Below are positions 8,024-16,141 of a stretch of 64,000 bases of DNA, piece by piece. Under the pieces are notes generated by a model, which was not told where the DNA came from, did not search any database, and saw only the letters and a list, made by a program, of their open reading frames with translations. The position numbers were made by a program, and so were the translations under genes. The stretch spans positions 1 to 64,000 of the forward strand of contig NZ_JHXX01000012.1 in assembly GCF_000621605.1 (NCBI RefSeq), read 5' to 3'. Each line of letters opens with the position of its first letter. Within the stretch, counting starts at the first letter, position 1. This DNA is from Butyrivibrio sp. MC2021 (GTDB lineage Bacteria > Bacillota > Clostridia > Lachnospirales > Lachnospiraceae).

Positions 8024-10153
8024 ATGGCTTCAAAAAAGGGAAATTTATCAATTAACAGCGAGAACATGTTTCCGATAATCAAGAAATGGCTTTATTCGGA
8101 CCATGATATTTTTTACAGAGAAGTAATATCCAACGCCTGCGACGCTATCACCAAGATCCGTAAGATGGACATGATGGGTGAGTACGAGCTTCCCGAGGGC
8201 TTCAAGCCCCGTGTGGACGTTATCCTCAATGACAAGGACAAGACCATCAAGATCGTGGATAACGGTATCGGTATGACAGCAGAGGAGGTTGAGGAGTACA
8301 TCAACCAGGTTGCTTTTTCAGGAGCTACAGACTTCCTTAACAAGTATAAGGACAAGGCTAACGCTGACCAGATCATCGGCCACTTCGGTCTTGGTTTCTA
8401 TTCAACCTTCATGGTTGCTGAGAATGTAGATATCGACACACTTTCTTATAAGTCAGACGCAGCTTCGGTTCACTGGACCTGCGACGGCGGCTCTGATTTC
8501 GAGATGAGCGACGGAGATAAGACAGAGGTTGGTACAACCATCACACTGCATCTTTCTGATGACTGCCTTGAGTTCTGCAACGAGTACAAGGCAAGAGAGG
8601 TTATTCAGAAGTACTGCTCCTTCATGCCTTACGAGATCTACCTTTCAAGAGAGAACGAAGAGGGCACAGAGACCATCAAGGCTTCAGAGAAGCTTGAGTC
8701 TGATGTTGTTATAGAGGAGGTTCATCCCGAGAAGAAGGAGGGAGAGACAGAGGAGCCTGAGCTTCAGTACAAGATTAAGCGCCGTCCTCAGCTTCTTAAC
8801 GACACACATCCTCTTTGGGCCAAGACTCCCAAGGACTGCACAGATGAGGAGTACAAGGAGTTCTACAGAAAGGTCTTCAGAGATTACAAGGAGCCTCTTT
8901 TCTGGATCCACCTCAATATGGATTATCCCTTCAACCTCAAGGGAATCCTTTACTTCCCCAAGATCAACATGGAGTTTGAATCCATCGAGGGAACCATCAA
9001 GCTTTACAACAACCAGGTATTTATCGCAGATAACATCAAGGAGGTTATCCCTGAGTATCTGATGCTTCTTAAGGGCGTTATCGACTGTCCTGATCTTCCT
9101 CTTAACGTATCAAGATCAGCCCTTCAGAACGACGGCTTTGTTAAGAAGATTTCCGAATACATCAGCAAGAAGGTTGCCGAGAAGCTGGCAGGCCTTTGCA
9201 AGACTGACAAAGAGAACTATGACAAGTACTGGGATGATATCAGTCCCTTCATTAAATACGGTTGCCTTCGTGACGACAAGTTCTGCGAGAAGATGACAGA
9301 CTACATCCTCTTTAAGAACCTTGAGGGCAAGTATCTCACAACTCCCGAGGCTCTTCAGATCAACAAGGAGGCCGAGGAAGAGGCTGCCAAGGAAGAAGCA
9401 GTTGACGCTGAGGGTAATAAGGTTGAAGCTGAAGTTGTTGATGGTGGAGCCCAGGTCAATGATTCCGAAGAGTCAAGCCAGAATGGCGCAGACGATTCGT
9501 TGAATCAGACGACCAGCCAGGAAGAGGACAAGGAAAAAGAGCCCCGTGTTATCTACTATGTAACAGACGAACAGCAGCAGAGCCAGTACATCAACATGTT
9601 CAAGGCCCAGAAGATGGAAGCCTTCATCATGAACCACAACATCGATGTACCTTTCATGCAGCAGCTTGAGGGCAAGAACGAGGGAATCCGCTTCCTTAGA
9701 ATCGATGCCGATCTCACAGAAGCTTTCAAGGCCAAGACCTCCAAGAAGGCTGCCAAGGAGCTTGAGGAGCAGGAGAAGAGCCTTTCAGACAAGATCAAGA
9801 AGGCACTTAAGAACGACAAGCTCACTGTCAAGCTTGAGAAGCTCAAGGACAAGAAGGTATCTTCAATGCTCACAGTTTCTGAGGAATCAAGACGCATGGC
9901 TGAGATGATGAAGATGTACGCCATGAACGGAATGAGCATGGGCGACTTCGGCAACGAGGGCCAGACACTTATCCTCAATGCCAACCATCCTCTTGTACAG
10001 TATGTTCTTGAGAACGAAGAGGGCACCAACACAAGAATGATCTGCGAGCAGCTCTATGATCTTGCCCGCATCCAGAACGCACCCCTTGAGGGCGAGGCCA
10101 TGACCAAGTTTATTCAGAGAAGCAACGACATCATGATGCTTCTGGCAAAGTGA
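8024..10153 (+). CDS. htpG: Hsp90-family chaperone HtpG
   Basis: The cytosolic ATP-dependent chaperone HtpG. The N-terminal GHKL ATPase shows Glu33 and Asn37 in REVISNACDA, the Asp79 motif DNGIGM and the lid motif GHFGLGFYS. The middle domain has FWIHLNMDYPFNLKGILYFP and LPLNVSRSALQND. ATG 8024 was chosen because AAGGAG (8009-8014) lies nine bases upstream; an in-frame GTG at 8015 touches the ribosome site and is unlikely. At 709 residues it is longer than usual (about 620-650), mostly because of a Glu/Asp/Ser-rich insert at roughly residues 446-508. It is a single-gene unit controlled by CIRCE, which differs from Bacillus subtilis, where htpG is not in the HrcA regulon. Confidence 0.96.
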   Translation: MASKKGNLSINSENMFPIIKKWLYSDHDIFYREVISNACDAITKIRKMDMMGEYELPEGFKPRVDVILNDKDKTIKIVDNGIGMTAEEVEEYINQVAFSGATDFLNKYKDKANADQIIGHFGLGFYSTFMVAENVDIDTLSYKSDAASVHWTCDGGSDFEMSDGDKTEVGTTITLHLSDDCLEFCNEYKAREVIQKYCSFMPYEIYLSRENEEGTETIKASEKLESDVVIEEVHPEKKEGETEEPELQYKIKRRPQLLNDTHPLWAKTPKDCTDEEYKEFYRKVFRDYKEPLFWIHLNMDYPFNLKGILYFPKINMEFESIEGTIKLYNNQVFIADNIKEVIPEYLMLLKGVIDCPDLPLNVSRSALQNDGFVKKISEYISKKVAEKLAGLCKTDKENYDKYWDDISPFIKYGCLRDDKFCEKMTDYILFKNLEGKYLTTPEALQINKEAEEEAAKEEAVDAEGNKVEAEVVDGGAQVNDSEESSQNGADDSLNQTTSQEEDKEKEPRVIYYVTDEQQQSQYINMFKAQKMEAFIMNHNIDVPFMQQLEGKNEGIRFLRIDADLTEAFKAKTSKKAAKELEEQEKSLSDKIKKALKNDKLTVKLEKLKDKKVSSMLTVSEESRRMAEMMKMYAMNGMSMGDFGNEGQTLILNANHPLVQYVLENEEGTNTRMICEQLYDLARIQNAPLEGEAMTKFIQRSNDIMMLLAK

Positions 10154-10175
10154 TCAATGCCACAGAAAAAAGAAT

Positions 10176-10209
10176 AAAAAAGAAGGATAAGCCCCGGGGC
10201 TTAATCCTT
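10176..10209 (-). terminator. Terminator of the FNT channel gene, overlapping its stop codon
   Basis: On the minus strand a long GC-rich stem (10183-10195 with 10196-10209, one bulged base at 10203) is followed by six Ts (complement of 10176-10181). The TAA stop of the channel gene lies inside the stem. No T run follows on the + strand, so it is not a good terminator for htpG. Confidence 0.75.
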
Positions 10210-10983
10210 CAGATATGCTACATAGTAGGCGGCGCCAACACATAGGCTTCCGCCTATTATATTGCCCAAAGTTACGGGAATGAGGTTGGTTACAAAGAAT
10301 CCAAACAGTGACAATCCTTCCGCAGGTACGCCGTATACGGCCGATGTGAGAAGTCCCGCGGGGATGAAGTACATATTTGCTACGCAGTGCTCAAATCCGC
10401 AGATGATAAAGAGCATAACCGGAAGCCACAGAGCCAGTACCTTGCCCGCCAGCTCATCCGCTGCAAAGGAACACCATACAGCAAGGCAGACCAGAACGTT
10501 ACAAAGAATTCCGCGAAGGAAGCCGTCTCCAAAGGAGATATTGGCCTTGGTCACTGCAGTGTTTACAACCATAGTGGCGAGATTGCCGCCATCAAAGGAA
10601 TAGATGTGGCTGAAGGTGGCAATGAGGGCGATGATAAAGCCTCCCACCATATTTCCCAGATAAACAAGAAGCCAGTTTCGGAGCATTCCTGAAAGCTTGG
10701 CCTTTCCTGACAGAACAGGAACGATGATAAGGCAGTTGCCGGTAAAGAGCTCGGCGCCGCCGATAAGTACCATAAAAAGACCTATAGGGAATACAACAGA
10801 GCTGATGACTCTGGCACTGGACGGGTCAGCGGCGCAGCAGCTGGCAATCTGGCTTCCGAGACCTCCCAGGGCAATGTAGGCGCCCGCTAGGATTCCCAAA
10901 AGAAAAGTCTTTCCCGAAGAAAGCTCAGTCTTCCCCTTTCCTGCGGCTTCGTATCTGCTAGCAATTTCAGCAGGTGATTTCAT
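10201..10983 (-). CDS. Formate/nitrite transporter (FNT) family channel
   Basis: A 260-residue integral membrane protein of the FocA/NirC family, which forms pentameric channels for small monovalent anions such as formate, nitrite or hydrosulfide. Visible family features are the GGAELFTGN loop, the internal-repeat partner around GFEHCVANMYFIPAG, and about six hydrophobic helices. Start is the ATG ending at 10983, because GGAGGA (complement of 10992-10997) precedes it by eight bases; an upstream in-frame ATG at 11004 has no ribosome site. It diverges from the export operon. In a fermenter, formate export is the natural guess, but the substrate cannot be read from sequence. Confidence 0.92.
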   Translation of the reverse strand: MKSPAEIASRYEAAGKGKTELSSGKTFLLGILAGAYIALGGLGSQIASCCAADPSSARVISSVVFPIGLFMVLIGGAELFTGNCLIIVPVLSGKAKLSGMLRNWLLVYLGNMVGGFIIALIATFSHIYSFDGGNLATMVVNTAVTKANISFGDGFLRGILCNVLVCLAVWCSFAADELAGKVLALWLPVMLFIICGFEHCVANMYFIPAGLLTSAVYGVPAEGLSLFGFFVTNLIPVTLGNIIGGSLCVGAAYYVAYLKD

Positions 10984-11015
10984 AATATAATTCCTCCAAA
11001 TCAAAACTTTCCTTT

Positions 11016-11045
11016 ATAATACAATACTTGGCCATATCCGTGCAA
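11016..11045 (-). promoter_or_regulatory. Possible promoter of the FNT gene
   Basis: On the minus strand TTGCAC (complement of 11040-11045) and TATTAT (complement of 11016-11021) are separated by 18 bases, 33 bases before the start codon. The -35 match is weak. Confidence 0.3.
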
Positions 11046-11125
11046 ATAAGGGCAAAACTCGTGTGTTCATGGTGGTTTCCGTGAAACAGTTTATACTTTT
11101 TTTATAATATGCCCGGCTAAATGGC

Positions 11126-11154
11126 TTTATTTATTTTTGGAAACGGTATATACT
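11126..11154 (+). promoter_or_regulatory. Possible promoter of the export operon
   Basis: TTTATT (11126-11131) and TATACT (11149-11154) with 17-base spacing. Another TATAAT lies at 11103-11108 without a clear -35. An imperfect 30-base inverted repeat (11161-11190) follows immediately, in the leader. Confidence 0.3.
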
Positions 11155-11160
11155 TGAATA

Positions 11161-11190
11161 GGTTGCGTGCAATTTTATTTGCGCATAACC
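11161..11190 (+). other. Imperfect inverted repeat in the export-operon leader
   Basis: The outer arms GGTT/AACC and inner arms GCAA/TTGC pair across a six-base centre. In RNA only one of twelve pairs fails (two are G-U). It could be a leader hairpin or a regulator site. No T run follows. Confidence 0.3.
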
Positions 11191-11260
11191 AGACGTGGTC
11201 GGCGGTTTCGGGAAATGGTGTTTAGGAAACTGATACCATGTGGAGGATTAGAGGAGAACT

Positions 11261-11959
11261 ATGAAGAAACTAGTTGAGATAAAGGATGTATGCAAGATAT
11301 ACAATCCTGGAGAAAATGAAGTCAGGGCCCTTAATCATGTTACCCTGACCATCGGAGAGGGCGAGTTTGTCGCCATCATCGGCCAGTCCGGCTCAGGAAA
11401 ATCCACACTTATGAATATGCTGGGGTGCCTTGATACCCCCACCAGCGGAAAATATTTTTTGCATGGACAGGATGTTTCCCATATGACAGACGACGAGCAG
11501 TCTGATGTACGAAACAGGGAGATAGGCTTTATATTCCAGGGCTTCAACCTTATACCGTCTCTGACAGCCCTTGAGAATGTGGAGCTTCCGCTGATATACA
11601 GAGGCGTCAGCAAAAAAGAGAGAGAACGCCTTGCCAATTCTGCCCTTAACAGCGTTGGACTTGAGAAAAGAAAGACCCACAAGCCCAATGAGATGTCAGG
11701 AGGACAGCAGCAGAGAGTTGCCATTGCAAGGGCCATAGCCCAGGCGCCACCCATACTTCTTGCGGACGAGCCCACAGGTAACCTCGACACTGCATCCACC
11801 AAGGAGATCATCAGGATCATCAAGAGGCTTTACCACGAGGGAAGAACGGTTATCATCATCACCCATGACCCGGGTATCGCCAAACAGGCCAAGAGAATAA
11901 TTACCATTTCTGATGGAATGATACAAAGCGACATTATAAATCCGGACTACAAAGAGTAA
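11261..11959 (+). CDS. MacB/LolD-type ABC transporter ATP-binding protein
   Basis: A 232-residue ATPase of the lipoprotein/macrolide/antimicrobial-peptide export class. It has Walker A GQSGSGKS (41-48), signature SGGQQQR (about 146-152), Walker B ILLADEP, and the D-loop GNLD. It is the first gene of a four-gene operon with an adaptor protein and two MacB-type permeases, so it should power the membrane part from the cytosol. AGAGGAG precedes ATG 11261. The exported compound is unknown; related Gram-positive systems handle peptides, toxins or envelope components. Confidence 0.94.
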   Translation: MKKLVEIKDVCKIYNPGENEVRALNHVTLTIGEGEFVAIIGQSGSGKSTLMNMLGCLDTPTSGKYFLHGQDVSHMTDDEQSDVRNREIGFIFQGFNLIPSLTALENVELPLIYRGVSKKERERLANSALNSVGLEKRKTHKPNEMSGGQQQRVAIARAIAQAPPILLADEPTGNLDTASTKEIIRIIKRLYHEGRTVIIITHDPGIAKQAKRIITISDGMIQSDIINPDYKE

Positions 11960-11979
11960 GCAGAACCAGGAGGAGAATC

Positions 11980-13614
11980 ATGGCAAACAATAAAGAAAAG
12001 AACAATAAAGCTAACGAAGAAAATCAGGTTGTTGCGGCTGAGAACAGCACCGAGAACAAAGAGAGCGGTACTGAGATCAAGGAGACCACCGGCGCAGCCG
12101 TTGAGATCTATGACGAGGATGACAATATAGACCTTCATGACACACCGGTTAAGAAAAAGAGATTCAAGAAAAGATGGATAGTTCTCGGAGTAGTGGTGCT
12201 TCTTATTGCTTTTTTCGTGGTCAGAGGAGTTTTGGCAACCAAGAACGCTGTAGTTTTGGTTGATACCTACGAGGCTTCCCTGGGGGATATCGAGAATGTC
12301 CTTTCCATTTCAGGAACAGTTGAGAGCGCAGAGACCAAGACCTTTTTCTCTGATGTAACAGCACCTATAAACGAGATCAACGTCAAGGTGGGAGATAAGG
12401 TTAAAAACGGCGATATGCTTTATACCTATGATGCAGAGTCCATCGAGCTTGCCAAGAAGACAGCGGAGCTTTCCATCACTCAGGCCAAGGGAAGCTACAA
12501 CAGCCTTTATTCAGGCACAGCAGCTGCTGACAGACAGTATGCTCAGGGCATGAATGCTCAGCAGATCAATGCAAGACTTGATGCCATCACAGCTGAGATC
12601 GATACCATCAACAACAAGATCACAGAAAAGACCAACAGGATCAACCAGACCATCAAGGACATCCAGAACACCATGCAGGATGTGAACCAGAATGGTATCG
12701 GAGATAATTACGAGCAGTATTTTGAAAACGGCAATACAGAATTCATTACCAGAATTGAGGACAGCTCATCAGACAATAAGGAGCCTTCAGCTGAGAACAG
12801 ACAGGCCAGCCTTGCTCTTCAGCAGACACTGACAGATGTTCAGTACAAGCTCAACACCGATCAGGAGATCCTGGCCTGGAAGAATCAGGTCACAGCTCTT
12901 CAGGAGGAGCAGAGCCATCTTCAGTCTGCCAAGGCTTCACTGGTAAATCCCGGAACAGCTCAGTCCACCAAGGCTCAGTATGAGTCCACGGAGCTTACTC
13001 AGAACGATACCATCTCCAAACTTGAGAAGGCTGCTGAGGGAGTTAAGGCTGACTTTAACGGAGTTGTTACAGCCATCAGCGCAGTTGAAGGCGCTACCGT
13101 AACAACAGGAGCTCAGGTTCTTTCCATGGCCAACCTTGATGATGTGCAGGTTTCTATCTCTGTTTCCAAGAGTGATCTTCCCAAGATCTCAGTGGGACAG
13201 AAGGTTGATGTTACCATCAACGGCAAGGCATACAACGGAGAGGTTACACAGATATCCGGTAATGCCACCAAGAACAATAACGGTGTTGCGGTTGTTGCAA
13301 CCACCATCAAGATAACCAATCCCGACTCAGACATTATCCTGGGAGTTGAGGCCAACAATAAGATCCACGCCGAGAAGGCTGAGAATACCATGGTTCTTCC
13401 TTATGAATACATCCAGACCGATTCTGACGGAGACTACGTATATGTGGTTGAAGAGGGCCTTGTTAAGAGAAAGAATGTAACTATCGGAATCGCCACCAGC
13501 ACCGATGCCCAGATTCTTGAAGGCATCAGCTTAGGAGACAGGATCATTACATCAGACACCTCCATTCTTACAGAAGGCATGCCTGTAGTTGACAACGCAC
13601 AGCTTGGCGGCTGA
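11980..13614 (+). CDS. Membrane-anchored HlyD/MacA-like adaptor protein
   Basis: A 544-residue accessory protein of the MacAB-like exporter. A charged cytosolic tail of about 60 residues is followed by one membrane segment (about 66-84), a biotinyl-lipoyl-like strand pair, a long coiled-coil hairpin (about 160-350, Gln/Glu/Asn-rich) and C-terminal beta-barrel modules with typical motifs such as ISVGQKVDVTING and VEANNKIHAEKAENTMVLP. It lies 20 bases after the ATPase gene and 20 bases before the first permease gene. In a Gram-positive cell it cannot reach an outer membrane, so it probably helps shuttle substrate to the permease or wall. Confidence 0.9.
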   Translation: MANNKEKNNKANEENQVVAAENSTENKESGTEIKETTGAAVEIYDEDDNIDLHDTPVKKKRFKKRWIVLGVVVLLIAFFVVRGVLATKNAVVLVDTYEASLGDIENVLSISGTVESAETKTFFSDVTAPINEINVKVGDKVKNGDMLYTYDAESIELAKKTAELSITQAKGSYNSLYSGTAAADRQYAQGMNAQQINARLDAITAEIDTINNKITEKTNRINQTIKDIQNTMQDVNQNGIGDNYEQYFENGNTEFITRIEDSSSDNKEPSAENRQASLALQQTLTDVQYKLNTDQEILAWKNQVTALQEEQSHLQSAKASLVNPGTAQSTKAQYESTELTQNDTISKLEKAAEGVKADFNGVVTAISAVEGATVTTGAQVLSMANLDDVQVSISVSKSDLPKISVGQKVDVTINGKAYNGEVTQISGNATKNNNGVAVVATTIKITNPDSDIILGVEANNKIHAEKAENTMVLPYEYIQTDSDGDYVYVVEEGLVKRKNVTIGIATSTDAQILEGISLGDRIITSDTSILTEGMPVVDNAQLGG

Positions 13615-13634
13615 TAGGAAATGAGATTTAGCAG

Positions 13635-14843
13635 ATGGGTAAATTTGGCGAGTATTTTAAAAGTGCAATTAAACAGATAATAGGCAACGGCTATCGTACT
13701 GCCATGACCATGCTGGGTATTGTTATAGGAATCGCTGCGGTTATAGCGGTAGTTTCTCTGGGTAACGGAATGAGTGAGTTCGTTCAGAGTGAGATCAACG
13801 GCATCGCGGGAAATTACGGAAGTATTTCACTGAATACAAGTAAGACCTCCGAGACTTTTTCCCAGGATGACATCGATCTTCTGGAGGAACAGATTCCTGA
13901 CATAAAGGGTATCTCTCCCAATTTCTCAACCTATGGCAAGGTTAAGGGAAAAAGAGCAACCCTTGAAGCCAGCATTGCAGGCGTAGCTCCCGCCTACAGA
14001 TATTCCATGAGCAATGACATCATAGCGGGGCAGTACTTTAACGCTCAGCAGGTAGCCAGCAACCAAAGAGTGTGCATCATGCTAAGGGACGATGCCAAAA
14101 AGCTTTTTGGAACAGAAAATGTCATCGGCATGGAAGTGGAGATTGAAGTCTGGGGCAAGTCTGTCAACTATACCATTATCGGACTCAGAGACAGCATGAA
14201 CAGAATGTATCAGTTCCTTATGGAAGGCCAGGATTATTATGCCACGCTTGAGGTTCCCTATACCTCCATGGGAGCTGACTTTGACTTTAATATAGAGGAA
14301 TTTTATTCAATGATGCTTTTTGCGGATCAGAGTATCCTTACAGAGAGCGTTGATAAAGCCAGAGAGATCCTCACCAATAAGCATGGACTCAGAGGGACCA
14401 GTGCCCTTAGTGCCTACAGCATGGCGGACTTTAGCCAGGAGCTGGATGAGATTCTGGGATACGCCAGAACCTTCCTTCTTCTTGTATCCGTTATCTCCCT
14501 TATCGTAGGCGGAATCGGTGTTATGAATATCATGCTGGTGTCTGTTACCGAGAGAACCAGAGAAATCGGAATAAGAAAATCCATCGGAGCCAGCACGGGA
14601 GCCATTATGACCCAGTTCCTGTCAGAGGCTGCGATCCTTACTCTGCTTGGAGGAATTGTCGGTATTATTGTGGGTATTGTGATGGCATACATCATCTGTA
14701 CTCTCATTGGATTCAAGGTTATCATCACTCCCACATCCGTTTTGGGAGCGGCATTTTTCTCTGTGCTTATCGGACTTTTCTTTGGAATCTATCCTGCAAG
14801 AAAAGCTGCAAAAATGAAACCTATAGATGCATTAAGGCTATAA
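13635..14843 (+). CDS. MacB-type ABC permease (first)
   Basis: A 402-residue permease with the MacB layout: an N-terminal membrane helix (about 22-45), a large extracellular MacB_PCD-like domain, and three C-terminal helices of the FtsX domain. It carries the conserved VGGIGVMNIMLVSVTERTREIG coupling region. It probably pairs with the second permease, encoded 13 bases downstream, because both carry the full fold and the operon has only one ATPase gene. Confidence 0.92.
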   Translation: MGKFGEYFKSAIKQIIGNGYRTAMTMLGIVIGIAAVIAVVSLGNGMSEFVQSEINGIAGNYGSISLNTSKTSETFSQDDIDLLEEQIPDIKGISPNFSTYGKVKGKRATLEASIAGVAPAYRYSMSNDIIAGQYFNAQQVASNQRVCIMLRDDAKKLFGTENVIGMEVEIEVWGKSVNYTIIGLRDSMNRMYQFLMEGQDYYATLEVPYTSMGADFDFNIEEFYSMMLFADQSILTESVDKAREILTNKHGLRGTSALSAYSMADFSQELDEILGYARTFLLLVSVISLIVGGIGVMNIMLVSVTERTREIGIRKSIGASTGAIMTQFLSEAAILTLLGGIVGIIVGIVMAYIICTLIGFKVIITPTSVLGAAFFSVLIGLFFGIYPARKAAKMKPIDALRL

Positions 14844-14856
14844 GAAAGGCTGAAAA

Positions 14857-16074
14857 TTGGGAAGCTTTGGCGAATATGTAAAAAGCGCGATTTCAAGTAT
14901 ACGCAATAATAAAGGAAGATCATTTCTGACCATGCTGGGTATCATCATCGGTATCGCAGCTGTTCTTACTGTGCTTATAATCGGTGACGGTATGAAGGCT
15001 ACAGTCAATTCCGAGATGGACTCCATCGGAGCCACCAGTATCTCCGTCAGCCTTGATAACACCAAGACCGATAAAACCATAACCAAACAGCAGCTCAGGG
15101 ATATTGAGAACAATATCGAAGGTATCTACGGCATATCACCCAGCACCACGGATTTTGGCACAGTTGTCGGAAGAAAGGGCACTGTGGACATGTACATGAC
15201 CGGTGGCAGCGAGTCCATGATAGAGCGAGGTCAGATCAAAATGGTCCATGGCAGATATTTTTCCCGCTCTGATGTTGATGAGGATAAAAGAGTTGTGGTT
15301 CTCAGTCAGACTGCCGCTGATTATATCTTCGGATACGAAGAGGTGGTGGGAGAGACCTTTGAGATGGACTGCTACGGCTTGACTTCTGAGTTTACCGTTG
15401 TGGGAATCCGGGAGGATAACACCATGGACAAAGCCTATGCCTTATATGGAGGAGACGAGGTCATAGTTATGGGAGAAGCTCCTTTTACAGCAGTGGCAGA
15501 TTCTTTTGGATATGATGTGGACAGTTATATTAGTAGTTTTACCATTTATCTTGACAGTGTTAATAAGGATGAGGTCCTTTCAAGAGCCCGCTCCGTTGTG
15601 GAGAACATCCTGGGACTTCGCGGGGAAAATGCGGTAAAGATCTCATCCGGTTCAGGCTTTGACCAGACCACGGAATCCATCCTCAATATCATCACTTCCG
15701 TTGTGGCCATCATCGCAGCCATTTCCCTTCTTGTAGGCGGAATCGGCGTTATGAACATCATGACTGTATCAGTAACAGAGAGAACCAGAGAAATCGGTAT
15801 CAGAAAATCCCTGGGAGCACGTACCAGTTCCATTCTTACGCAGTTCCTGGCAGAAGCGGCCATTCTTACTTTTACCGGAGGTATTATCGGTATGGCCTTT
15901 GGCATGGGTATTTCCTTTGTTATATGCAGGATTGTTGATTTCTCCTTTGTTGTGCGTCCGGAGCTGGTGGTTCTTGTAGTTGCCATCTCTACAGCAATAG
16001 GTCTTTTCTTTGGAATTTATCCTGCCAAACGTGCAGCGAAACTTGACCCCATCGAGGCTCTCAGAACCGAATAA
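14857..16074 (+). CDS. MacB-type ABC permease (second), TTG start
   Basis: A 405-residue paralogue of the preceding permease, with the same N-terminal helix, extracellular domain and C-terminal three-helix FtsX unit (LLVGGIGVMNIM followed by VTERTREIG). It starts with TTG at 14857, seven bases after AGAAAGG (14843-14849), and its first residues GSFGEYVKSAI align with GKFGEYFKSAI in the first permease, which supports this start. A heterodimeric transporter is likely. No terminator was found after it; the next operon begins 67 bases later. Confidence 0.92.
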   Translation: MGSFGEYVKSAISSIRNNKGRSFLTMLGIIIGIAAVLTVLIIGDGMKATVNSEMDSIGATSISVSLDNTKTDKTITKQQLRDIENNIEGIYGISPSTTDFGTVVGRKGTVDMYMTGGSESMIERGQIKMVHGRYFSRSDVDEDKRVVVLSQTAADYIFGYEEVVGETFEMDCYGLTSEFTVVGIREDNTMDKAYALYGGDEVIVMGEAPFTAVADSFGYDVDSYISSFTIYLDSVNKDEVLSRARSVVENILGLRGENAVKISSGSGFDQTTESILNIITSVVAIIAAISLLVGGIGVMNIMTVSVTERTREIGIRKSLGARTSSILTQFLAEAAILTFTGGIIGMAFGMGISFVICRIVDFSFVVRPELVVLVVAISTAIGLFFGIYPAKRAAKLDPIEALRTE

Positions 16075-16079
16075 AAGTG

Positions 16080-16108
16080 TTCCAAGCCCTGTGGCCATAT
16101 GATATACT
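16080..16108 (+). promoter_or_regulatory. Possible promoter of the DUF5717/DUF5716-like operon
   Basis: TTCCAA (16080-16085) and TATACT (16103-16108) with 17-base spacing. The -35 is weak (3 of 6). Read-through from the export operon is also possible because no terminator intervenes. Confidence 0.4.
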
Positions 16109-16141
16109 ATATAGGATAATTAGGTTTATTGGGGTGAGATT

